NCBI GenBank assembly: GCA_035764445.1
Contig: DASTZF010000356.1
Coordinates: 1-12,971, forward strand
DNA from: JAEUPI01 sp035764445
Lineage (GTDB): Bacteria > Pseudomonadota > Gammaproteobacteria > Burkholderiales > Burkholderiaceae_C
DNA: 12,971 nucleotides
Direction: 5' to 3'
The position numbers were made by a program, and so were the translations under genes. Under the pieces are notes generated by a model that was not told where the DNA came from, did no database searches, and worked only from the letters and a program-made list of their open reading frames with translations. Of the stretch, positions 6,566-12,521 are shown in pieces. Within the stretch, counting starts at the first letter, position 1, and every line of letters starts with the position of its first letter.

Positions 6566-6828
6566 ATGACATCGCGCATTCGGACTTCGACTACAAAGGC
6601 TCATCCGTTACCGTACGGTGGGAAGAGCTGAAGCGAGCCAATCCTCCAGGCAGCTTGTTCATCGCGGGCTACGCGCTCACGTCAGGCAATGGAAGGCAAA
6701 CAGATTGGCTTCAATTCAACTCCCCGACCTTTCACACCCACGACACCGCTGTCGCCTACGCGCTGGGCGAGGCCCATCGGTTCATCGATTCCGCAGAAGG
6801 TACTTGCTCAGTGTCTGAAGGCGGGTAG
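6566..6828 (+). pseudogene. Small conserved protein with a probable 5' frameshift
   Basis: From 6577 the frame is clearly protein-like: SDFDYKGSSVTVRWEELKRA, then NPPGSLFIAGYALTSGNGR and TDWLQFNSPTFHTHDTAVAY, ending ALGEAHRFIDSAEGTCSVSEGG. No ATG is in frame nearby. The ATG at 6566-6568 is one base out of frame; adding back one C at 6577 (CGCAT to CGCCAT) gives MTSRHSDFDYKG, a natural-looking start. Without repair the only in-frame starts are TTG codons far upstream (6445) in non-conserved sequence. The family has no name I know; it is compact, alpha/beta, with no membrane part. Either the gene is broken or one base is missing from the sequence. A weak DAVxYA-like ending resembles the repeats of the protein at 11001-11345. 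Confidence 0.6.
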
Positions 6829-6863
6829 CTTGGTGAAGATTGAACAGGCACCCAAGGAAGAAC

Positions 6864-6889
6864 CCGCTTGCCTTGGTGAGCAATCGCGA
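6864..6889. repeat. 26-bp exact repeat, copy 2
   Basis: This is identical to 3149-3174 and in the same orientation. It begins 35 bases after the stop at 6828 and ends 65 bases before the first codon of the damaged DUF1003 gene. Translated leftward, both copies give GSRLLTKASG; rightward they can be read PLALVSNRDP. Neither belongs to a gene I can recognise, so an intergenic repeat is the simplest reading. Confidence 0.9.
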
Positions 6890-6954
6890 TCCGACGAACG
6901 TGGAGATCTGCGTTGGGTTCGTTGGTCCACGCAACGTCGCGCCCGGTGCACAAA

Positions 6955-7251
6955 ATGCAAAACCCCGACGAGATCGCAGCCAGGCTACTGGGGTTGCCCA
7001 TGAAACACTGGACGAGCGCGCCAAGAAAGTTGCGCGGCACGTGGCCGGGCGCAAGACCATCGCGCGTGATGTGGTCAAGGCTTTCATCGATGGGCGGACG
7101 AGCCGCGGCCCGCGCGCCGCCGATGCGGTGGCATCGTTCGGCGGATCGTGGACGTTCGTCGGAATCTTCGGCGCAACGCTGCTGGTCTGGGTGGGCTAAG
7201 CGCCCGCATGCCCCCCGGGGCGACCTTGGTCCAATGTGGCTGCCAACCTGA
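6955..7251 (+). pseudogene. DUF1003 membrane protein, broken by two frameshifts and truncated
   Basis: Three successive frames together spell a DUF1003-family protein. From ATG 6955 comes MQNPDEIAARLLGL. One base out, from 6999, comes HETLDERAKKVARHVAGRKT, then RDVVKAFIDGR and the hallmark RAADAVASFGGSWTFVGIFG with the membrane segment TLLVWVG, ending at TAA 7197-7199. In the third frame follows LSARMPPGA. Adding one C at 6997-6999 and another after 7196 makes a single continuous frame. The second half of the family's domain (normally FDPYPFILLN and a second membrane helix) is not found before the next gene at 7266. DUF1003 proteins are inner-membrane proteins of unknown function, often near stress genes. 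No good ribosome site precedes 6955. Confidence 0.8.
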
Positions 7252-7265
7252 AACGGAAGCTCATC

Positions 7266-8384
7266 ATGAAACGCCGAGACTTGATCGCCACCGCCCTCAC
7301 AGCGCCACATGTGCTGCTCGCTGGTTGCGCCAGCCCGGCGTCACCGAGCCCCGGTGGAAGCCCGGACCCCGCGAAGGCGCAAATCACCGTGCTCTACGAT
7401 GCCTTCGGCCGCGATCCGACGCTGCAGAAGGATTGGGGCTACGCCGCGTTTGTGGAGGTCGGCGGCAAGCGCATCCTGTTCGACACCGGCAACAACGCCG
7501 AGGTGTTGGCGAAGAACGCCGCGGCCAAGAGTGTCGACCTCGCGCGGCTCGACTTCGTAGTGATGTCGCATCGCCACGGCGACCATATGGGAGGCATGAG
7601 CTACCTGCTGAGCGTCAATCCGAAGGTCAGGATCTACGCGCCCAAAGAAGGCTTCGGTGTCTACGGCGCCGACCTGCCGAGCGCGTTTTATAGCAAGGAC
7701 GAGTCGCTGCCGGCCGAGCAGCGCTACTACGACGGCAAGCCGCCCGACGTGATGCGGTTCGGTGGCGCATGGCCGCAAGCCACCATCACGCTGGTCGACA
7801 AGCCCACGGTGATCGGGCCGGGGATTCATCTGATCTCGCTGGTGTCCGACAAGCCCGGCACGCTCGAGCTGCGTGAACTCTCGTTGGCCTTAGAAACGCC
7901 CGACGGCATGGTGATCGTGGTCGGCTGCTCGCATACGGGGATCGACAATATCGTCAAGGCGGCCGTGGCGATCCAGCCGAAGATCCAGTTCGTCGCGGGG
8001 GGCTTCCATCTTGTGGTCGCCAAGGAACCGGACATCGAGGCCATCATCACGACGCTGCGCGATACCTACAAGGTCGCCTACGTCGCCCCAGGGCATTGCA
8101 CCGGCGAACCGACCTTCACGGCGCTGCGGAAGGCCTTCAATGAACGCTGTCTGTACGCAGGACTGGGCAGCACGATCGCGCTGGGCGCCGCGCCACGTGC
8201 GGTCGGCGACGGCAGGACTACAGGACCAGCGGCGCTGAGTGACGACGATCTGAAGAGCTATCAGACCCTGTTCGCGGCAAGCGGCGAACGTCAACGCGGA
8301 AGCTTCGCCAACCTGCAACGGACGGCCACGCCGGGCGGCGCCTACCTCGGGCAATGGCGGCGCAGCATGGTGGGCTGTTGCTGA
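7266..8384 (+). CDS. MBL-fold metallo-hydrolase, exported lipoprotein (COG1237-like)
   Basis: This 372-residue metallo-beta-lactamase-fold hydrolase most resembles the COG1237 group (related to dihydropterin-RFA-P synthase-type hydrolases). The N-terminus MKRRDLIATALTAPHVLLAG, then Cys21, is a lipoprotein signal with an RR pair, so a Tat-type export route and membrane anchoring after cleavage before Cys21 are likely. Metal-binding motifs are complete: SHRHGDHMGG (His102, His104, Asp106, His107), GCSHTG (His223), GGFHL (His248) and PGHCTG (His277). ILFDTGNNAEVLAKNA before the first motif is typical of the group. The substrate is unknown. The ATG at 7266 has GGAAG upstream at good spacing. The gene lies directly after the DUF1003 remnant in the same direction. 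Confidence 0.93.
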   Translation: MKRRDLIATALTAPHVLLAGCASPASPSPGGSPDPAKAQITVLYDAFGRDPTLQKDWGYAAFVEVGGKRILFDTGNNAEVLAKNAAAKSVDLARLDFVVMSHRHGDHMGGMSYLLSVNPKVRIYAPKEGFGVYGADLPSAFYSKDESLPAEQRYYDGKPPDVMRFGGAWPQATITLVDKPTVIGPGIHLISLVSDKPGTLELRELSLALETPDGMVIVVGCSHTGIDNIVKAAVAIQPKIQFVAGGFHLVVAKEPDIEAIITTLRDTYKVAYVAPGHCTGEPTFTALRKAFNERCLYAGLGSTIALGAAPRAVGDGRTTGPAALSDDDLKSYQTLFAASGERQRGSFANLQRTATPGGAYLGQWRRSMVGCC

Positions 8385-8481
8385 GGCTTGGCGGCGTCGA
8401 AGTCGCGTAAGACGTCACCGGCGCCCGCATTGCCGCAGTTCATCAACTTCAGCTCGTGGCCGAAGCCGACCGTTGGTTCGC

Positions 8482-8522
8482 CGCAATTCGTTGACACCGA
8501 AGCCGCGCGGTGGCGGTTTGAC
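8482..8522. repeat. ~41-bp imperfect repeat, copy B (reads PQFVDTEA)
   Basis: This is the partner of 6120-6161. It lies ~98 bases after the MBL gene stop, within a rightward frame that reads LPQFINFSSWPKPTVGSPQF and then VDTEAARWRFD but lacks a good start. The leftward frame reads ASVSTNCGEPTVGFGHELKL. A possible terminator role for the MBL or cyclase gene is not supported, because I see no strong hairpin. Confidence 0.8.
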
Positions 8523-8615
8523 AGTACCGGCCCATCGGTAGCCCCTGGCTCGTGCACTCTACGCGCTACAGCCACGTTTCTGGGGTTGGGAGCGCCAGAT
8601 GAATCGCGGGATGTT

Positions 8616-9629
8616 TCAGTTGATCGAGATGACGCTCGGCTTGCCCAAAGTTGCACCGATGGTCCCATCCTCGGCAAGGCTCGGCGACACGAAATCGAGC
8701 GTCATCACGTCAGCCAGCTTGACGCACGAGCCGGGCCGGATCGGCAGCTCCTGGTCACGCTGCATCGTCACCCCGTCGACCTCGGTCGATTGGCTGGTCA
8801 AGGCCTTCAGCAGATAGCCGTCGGGTTGAGCGCGCAGTTCGAAGTGGCGCCGGCTCACTTGCCTGGCCACCAATGCGTCAGGTAGGCCGAGTGCCACATC
8901 ATTGGCGGTCGTGCGGTCCACCTGCTCGCCGCGGCCAAAGCACACCGTGTCTTGCGTTGGCAGCACGATGCGCTCGCCCGATTCACGAATAACGACCTGG
9001 CTCGGAAACCGCACCGGATCACGCCACAGTAACGCCATCAGTTCGACACTGCGCGCAATCCCTTTCAGGCTCACCGGCCCGAGCGGCCGGCATAGACGCC
9101 GCAGGTCCAGGCTCAGTTCCTGGAACAGATCGCGTGACAGCCGGATCTCGCTTGCCCGCGCGGTAGCGACCAGTCGCGCGCACAGGTTGACTGCGTCGCC
9201 GGTGACTTGCACGCCGTCGGTCAGCACATGACCCCAGTGCAACCCGACACGCACGCTCAGCTGGTGCGGCCGCGGTCGGCTCGCGTTTTCGTGGGTGATG
9301 CGGTTCTGCAGTGCCATCATCGCCTGCACCGCTGCAGCGGCCGATTCAAAGCAGGCAAAAGCGCCATCGCCGGCCGTGTCGACGATTCGCCCGAGGTTCG
9401 CCCCGGTGCCTGTGGCCATGCTTTGTTCGAGCAGGTCGAAGTGCAAATGCTGCAGCCGTTGCCCGGCTTCGTCGCCGAAATGGGTGAAGTACGCACTTGA
9501 TTCGACGATGTCGGTGAAGGCCAGAGCTACCAGGCGCTCGAATCTGCGCGCCAACTCCTGAGACAGCGCAGTCTGATGACGGACGATTTCTTTCATCGTC
9601 ATGCTGGAGGCGTCAAAGGTAGGTGTCAT
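8616..9629 (-). CDS. Class III adenylate/guanylate cyclase with C-terminal FHA domain
   Basis: This 337-residue protein has a class III nucleotide cyclase domain at ~30-200: metal-binding Asp40 in AFTDIVESSAYF, Asp88 in DTAGDGAF, and the transition-state Asn148 and Arg152 in TGDAVNLCARL. An FHA phosphothreonine-binding domain follows at ~228-315: FGRGEQ, VSRRHFEL and a TEVDG turn. The FHA part suggests recruitment or regulation by a Ser/Thr-phosphorylated partner. There is no membrane segment. Position 84, where adenylate cyclases usually carry the base-selecting Lys (KTxGDG), is Asp, so substrate choice (ATP or GTP) or activity is uncertain. The start at 9629 lacks a clear ribosome site; later ATGs at codons 10 and 12 are alternatives that keep the domain. 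The 61-aa gene lies ~110 bases upstream in the same direction. Confidence 0.94.
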   Translation of the reverse strand: MTPTFDASSMTMKEIVRHQTALSQELARRFERLVALAFTDIVESSAYFTHFGDEAGQRLQHLHFDLLEQSMATGTGANLGRIVDTAGDGAFACFESAAAAVQAMMALQNRITHENASRPRPHQLSVRVGLHWGHVLTDGVQVTGDAVNLCARLVATARASEIRLSRDLFQELSLDLRRLCRPLGPVSLKGIARSVELMALLWRDPVRFPSQVVIRESGERIVLPTQDTVCFGRGEQVDRTTANDVALGLPDALVARQVSRRHFELRAQPDGYLLKALTSQSTEVDGVTMQRDQELPIRPGSCVKLADVMTLDFVSPSLAEDGTIGATLGKPSVISIN

Positions 9630-9737
9630 GCAACGGGTTTGCGCGAAGTGGCCGATCTCAAGATGCGCGAGGCCTTGAAGGCCCGCTCGGGCGCTGACCT
9701 CGACACCGCTCTATCGTTTGCGCGCTTGGCGGCGCAT

Positions 9738-9923
9738 CTACAGCGTGGGCTCGCGAGCGGCGCGCTGCCCCAGGTGCCGATCGAGCAGCAGCTCCATGCC
9801 CTCGACCTCGAAATAGGCCTCAAGGTACTTTTCGCGGTTTCCGGCAGCTCGCCAAGCGTCCCGCTTGGTTACAGCCTGCGCGATGCGTTGCTTGAACGCG
9901 GCGATCTCTTCCTGCAAGGTCAT
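9738..9923 (-). CDS. Small conserved protein (61 aa), paralogue of 2899-3084
   Basis: The ATG at 9923 encodes MTLQEEIAAFKQRIAQAVTK, RDAWRAAGNREKYLEAYFEV and EGMELLLDRHL plus a short tail. It aligns without gaps to the equally long protein at 2899-3084; the strictly shared core is RDAW..AG...KYLEAYF.VE..E..LD..L. It is predicted to be two amphipathic helices. No RBS sits at standard spacing: GAGGA lies farther upstream, and two in-frame GTG codons directly precede the ATG, so the protein may start one or two residues earlier. It reads toward the cyclase-FHA gene and may share its transcript. The function is unknown. Confidence 0.75.
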   Translation of the reverse strand: MTLQEEIAAFKQRIAQAVTKRDAWRAAGNREKYLEAYFEVEGMELLLDRHLGQRAAREPTL

Positions 9924-10290
9924 CACCACGCATTGTTCACTCGTCCTCTGCTGCGGTCCGTGCGGTAACGTACCGACGATGGCGCTATTGCGGGAGCCAA
10001 CGCCTGTCAGCGTGCGTTGTCGAGGGCGTGGCAACGGCTGGCGCATGTCAGCGGCGCTGCTTTCTCGCGAGCTTTCGAGCAGCGCGTCGCTGCAGCTGTC
10101 GCTGAACCGCTACACGTCTACGTGCTGATAGCGCAGCTTGCCACCGCGGCCGCCCGCACGCTCTTTCTTGACGTCGAGCCGCGACTGGCTCGCCGATTGC
10201 CACGATGCCCCGGGGGCCCCGCGCGTGCGGTTGCCATGCAGCGAATCAACCCCGCGACGACACGGTGGGTTGACCCACTAAGGAGATGCC
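9924..10290. other. Interval with no supported gene; presumably divergent promoters
   Basis: This ~370-base gap separates the leftward 61-aa gene from the rightward gene at 10291, so it should contain promoters for both. I could not identify a convincing -35/-10 pair. A long rightward open frame crosses it, but it has no ribosome site or domain and continues over the next gene in another frame. The only firm signal is the AAGGAG at 10280-10285 belonging to the gene at 10291. Confidence 0.5.
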
Positions 10291-10533
10291 ATGACCGAAA
10301 TATCGGCAGTCGGGCCATGTGGAACCCGCCACGAACTGCGCTTCATCAGTCTGTCGGACAGGGGTCGCGGCTACACCTTCGCGTGCGACGCACAGGGGCA
10401 CGTCGACATCGATGCACTCTCGGATCGCGGCCGCGCGAGCTACTTCTTCGCACGGGCCATGGTTGGTTTCATGCTGTCGGCTCCGACGGTGTCGAGGCTG
10501 CCAGACGAAGCTGCGGCCCATGGGCGCCTATGA
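10291..10533 (+). CDS. Small conserved hypothetical protein (80 aa)
   Basis: The ATG at 10291 follows a strong AAGGAG five bases upstream. The product begins MTEISAVGPCGTRHELRFIS, continues LSDRGRGYTFACDAQGHVDI and DALSDRGRASYFFARAMVG, and ends with FMLSAPTVSRLPDEAAAHGRL. The first half reads as beta strands (HELRFISL, GYTFACDAQGHV) and the second as a helix. The motif YTFACDxxGHVDIDxLSxRxRxxYFFARAMVG looks like a conserved, compact domain, but I know no name for it. There is no signal peptide or membrane helix. The degenerate tRNA-Asn begins right after its stop, on the other strand. Confidence 0.8.
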   Translation: MTEISAVGPCGTRHELRFISLSDRGRGYTFACDAQGHVDIDALSDRGRASYFFARAMVGFMLSAPTVSRLPDEAAAHGRL

Positions 10534-10547
10534 GACCTGCGGAGCTT

Positions 10548-10624
10548 TGGCTTGCTCGACCTGGATTCGAACCAGGGACCCTACGGATTAACAGGCTGGG
10601 AGTCGCTCGGCCCGCTAGCCCGCA
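10548..10624 (-). pseudogene. Degenerate tRNA-Asn (3' half well preserved); possible attachment-site relic
   Basis: Read leftward, 10594-10548 contains CTGTTAATCCGTAGG, with the GTT anticodon in its normal loop, then a perfect T arm CCTGG-TTCGAAT-CCAGG and an end AGCCA, matching the 3' half of a proteobacterial tRNA-Asn from the anticodon loop to CCA. Relative to the expected gene there is an extra G in the variable region and an extra A before GCCA. Upstream, TAGC and GAGCGAC pieces recall the D arm, but the anticodon stem cannot pair and the acceptor stem pairs at only about four of seven positions. It is therefore not a working tRNA. Integrating elements copy this 3' half of tRNA genes, so an att-site relic is a good alternative to simple decay. 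Confidence 0.6.
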
Positions 10625-11000
10625 TGAATGTCGCTTTTGGGGGTTCGCACTTCCAATACTTCTTGGCCGTTTCGCCGTACGAAGGCGCCGAATGGGCCTG
10701 GATCGCCGTCGGGATATTGGAAGCGTTCATCGCCGATTTCTCCGCTGAACTGTTGCGCGCCGCAGCCATGATGCGCTTGTCTCGCAAGCGCGTTGCCATC
10801 GGCCGCGGGCATTCGCAGCGGGCCTTCGCAAACTATGGGCGGGCAGAGTGTCGAGGTGCTGTCGGAAGGGACGGAGTACGACCTGCTTCCCGCCGAAACC
10901 GCCAAATAGGGCTGCTCGCAGCCCAGCGTGGTTCTGCGCACAGACGTGAGAGCCACGCGGGTGCAGAGTGCCTGCTGGGCATCGATGCAAGGAGCCGTAC
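10625..11000. other. Interval without a supported gene
   Basis: These ~375 bases carry long overlapping open frames in both directions but no ribosome site or domain. One short rightward frame (ATG 10835 to TAG 10909) reads MGGQSVEVLSEGTEYDLLPA and ETAK and could be the tail of a lost gene; it has no ribosome site. Near the right end, AAGGAG at 10989-10994 belongs to the next gene. Confidence 0.45.
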
Positions 11001-11345
11001 ATGATCAACAAACCCGAAATGCCGGATCGCGAACGCCAGATGGCGGAGTTCTCCGTCGGCCACGACGGCCTTCGCTATCACTACAACGGCTACCGCTACG
11101 ACAAGTGGCAGGACGCGGTCGCCTACGCGAGACTGATGCGCGAGCGGCCGTCGCAAGCGAATGCCCGGGGCTCGTTCGTACCGAGCAAGAAGGTCGCGCC
11201 AACGACCGAGGCGGAACAGGCGCAGATGGTTTCGCTGGGGATCCGCTTCGACGATGGTGCGTATCGCTTCCGTGACTTCCGCTACGACGGCCTGGCGGAC
11301 GCCGTGAACTACGCGAAGCGCGAGCCGCCGCGGAACGAGGATTGA
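11001..11345 (+). CDS. Small protein with an internal duplication (114 aa)
   Basis: The ATG at 11001 has AAGGAG six bases upstream. The protein contains two related ~30-residue units: VGHDGLRYHYNGYRYDKWQD with AVAYARLMRE (~residues 16-46), and LGIRFDDGAYRFRDFRYDGL with ADAVNYAKRE (~residues 79-109). The units are joined by a basic, flexible linker (RPSQANARGSFVPSKKVAP). The shared pattern is G..Y.(Y/F)..(Y/F)RYD...DAV.YA. Each unit looks like two or three aromatic-rich strands and a helix. Function and family name are unknown to me. The DUF1840 gene starts two bases after its stop, so the two are almost certainly translated from one message, probably with coupling. Confidence 0.85.
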   Translation: MINKPEMPDRERQMAEFSVGHDGLRYHYNGYRYDKWQDAVAYARLMRERPSQANARGSFVPSKKVAPTTEAEQAQMVSLGIRFDDGAYRFRDFRYDGLADAVNYAKREPPRNED

Positions 11346-11347
11346 CC

Positions 11348-11698
11348 ATGATCGAGCAGCGGGTCGCGACGCGGTACGAGTTCAAATCCAAGGCGACCGG
11401 ACGCCTGATTCTGCTGGGACCCAGCGGCGAGCAGTTGCTGCGCGTCATCGGCAAGGATCCATCGGCCCCCGGCATCATCGCGCCGGCAACAATGCCGATG
11501 GCCATCGCCGCGATTGCCACCGCGATCGAGCGCGAGGAAGTTCAAGCCCAGCGCCACTCGGCCAACGGAGCGCTTGTGACCGACGGCCACGACGCGTCGC
11601 GCGGCGACGGCGTGACGCTTCGACAGCGCGCGTGGCCGTTCGTCGAGATGATGAAACAGGCTCATCACGAGGGTGAGGCCATCGTCTGGGGTGTCTGA
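11348..11698 (+). CDS. DUF1840 domain protein
   Basis: This 116-residue protein has the DUF1840 signature at its N-terminus: YEFKSKATGRLILLGPSGE, then QLLRVIGKDPSAPGIIAP and TMPMAIAAIATAIERE. The C-terminal region (VTLRQRAWPFVEMMKQAHHE, GEAIVWGV) also fits the family, which is usually about 110 residues and largely betaproteobacterial. It is cytoplasmic with unknown function. I chose ATG 11348, two bases after the preceding stop and with GAGGA upstream; a TTG at 11342 overlapping that stop is a possible alternative start. Coupled translation with the internally duplicated protein suggests a shared role. Confidence 0.93.
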   Translation: MIEQRVATRYEFKSKATGRLILLGPSGEQLLRVIGKDPSAPGIIAPATMPMAIAAIATAIEREEVQAQRHSANGALVTDGHDASRGDGVTLRQRAWPFVEMMKQAHHEGEAIVWGV

Positions 11699-11744
11699 TC
11701 GGCGCGGCTCGGAAGGCTGTCGACAGCCGAGTGGCAGCGCCGTC

Positions 11745-11879
11745 GGGCTGGACGAAACAAAGCCAGCCCTCCTGGAGCATTCGGTCGATGTCAACGCGAG
11801 CGATGGGGAAAGGGTCAGCGTCGGCTTCAACGCGATGTTCTCTTCGTTCACCGAGTGCCTGAGCAAACCGCTTTGGTGA
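11745..11879 (+). pseudogene. C-terminal tail of a probable 2OG-Fe(II) oxygenase, 5' part lost
   Basis: A rightward frame ending at TGA 11877-11879 reads PALLEHSVDVNASDGERVSV and GFNAMFSSFTECLSKPLW. The order (hydrophobic)-LEHSV-(D/N-rich turn)-ER(V/I)SV.FN.MF-...-S.P.W is what I expect for the C-terminus of putative 2-oxoglutarate/Fe(II) oxygenases, where the His of EHSV is the distal iron ligand. The rest of the enzyme (the HxD motif and ~150 residues or more) is absent, since the DUF1840 gene ends at 11698. There is no start codon or ribosome site. The assignment is from remembered family character, so it is moderate. Confidence 0.5.
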
Positions 11880-11928
11880 GCGAAGTCGCCGACCTTTCTG
11901 CAGCCAACGATTCTTCGAGAGCCGATTC

Positions 11929-12369
11929 ATGAAGACCGCTTTGCAAATTCTCAGATCCAAACTCGACCAGACCGTCCACACCATGGGCCCGAATGCGTCG
12001 GCGTACGAAGCGGTCAGCCTGATGGTCGACAAGAACATCGGCGCGCTAGTGGTGGTCGAGCGTGACCAGGTGGTCGGCATCGTTTCGGAGCGCGACTACG
12101 CGCGCAGGATCGTGCTGATGGCGCGCTCTGCCAAGGACACGCTGTTGGGCGACATCATGTCCAGCCCGGTGCTGTATGTGAAACCCGACCAGACACTCGA
12201 GGAGTGCATGGCGCTGATGACCGAGAACCGGCTGCGCCACTTGCCGGTGATGGACGGCAGCCGGCTGATCGGTCTCATCTCCATCGGAGACCTGGTCAAA
12301 GCCACCATCTCCGAGCAGAAGTTCACCATCGAGCAACTCGAACACTACATCTCTGGGCAGCTGGACTGA
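11929..12369 (+). CDS. CBS domain pair protein
   Basis: This 146-residue protein consists of two CBS domains. CBS1 covers ~15-62 (TMGPNASAYEAVSLMVDKNI, GALVVVERDQVVGIVSERDY) and CBS2 ~76-128 (IMSSPVLYVKPDQTLEECMA, HLPVMDGSRLIGLISIGDLV). A pair of CBS domains folds into one module that binds adenosine nucleotides (AMP, ATP, SAM) and usually senses energy or redox state. Stand-alone pairs of this length are common in proteobacteria; targets are generally unknown. The short helical tail (QKFTIEQLEHYISGQLD) is typical of the group. The ATG at 11929 has GAGAG upstream at suitable spacing. It is probably monocistronic: the preceding 230 bases hold only the oxygenase tail. Confidence 0.96.
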   Translation: MKTALQILRSKLDQTVHTMGPNASAYEAVSLMVDKNIGALVVVERDQVVGIVSERDYARRIVLMARSAKDTLLGDIMSSPVLYVKPDQTLEECMALMTENRLRHLPVMDGSRLIGLISIGDLVKATISEQKFTIEQLEHYISGQLD

Positions 12370-12521
12370 CACCCGGTGGCATCGGCACATGCGAACGACG
12401 ATCTTCTAGGTTGCCTGCGACAACCGAAGAGCTGAGCCCGCGCGGGGTCACCGCCGCGACGCGGTCGCACGTGATCTGCACGTCACCGCACGCACGCCCG
12501 CGCGGCGCATCGAACCCTGTT

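Noticed and set aside
5942..6604. Leftward frame of 220 codons.
   Set aside because: The composition is extremely Arg/Ser/Ala-rich with no domain or ribosome site, and it lies antisense to sequence holding a repeat.
10017..10748. Long rightward frame reading through the tRNA-Asn relic (contains LARPGFEPGTL).
   Set aside because: ARPGFEPGT-type peptides arise from antisense reading of tRNA T arms; the frame has no start signal and overlaps a better gene at 10291-10533.
11868..11893. Third, gapped match to the 26-bp repeat (CCGCTT, TGGTGAGC, CGC and GACC blocks in order).
   Set aside because: It needs several gaps, and its first half is already explained as the KPLW-stop end of the oxygenase-like frame. 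I consider it a coincidence.
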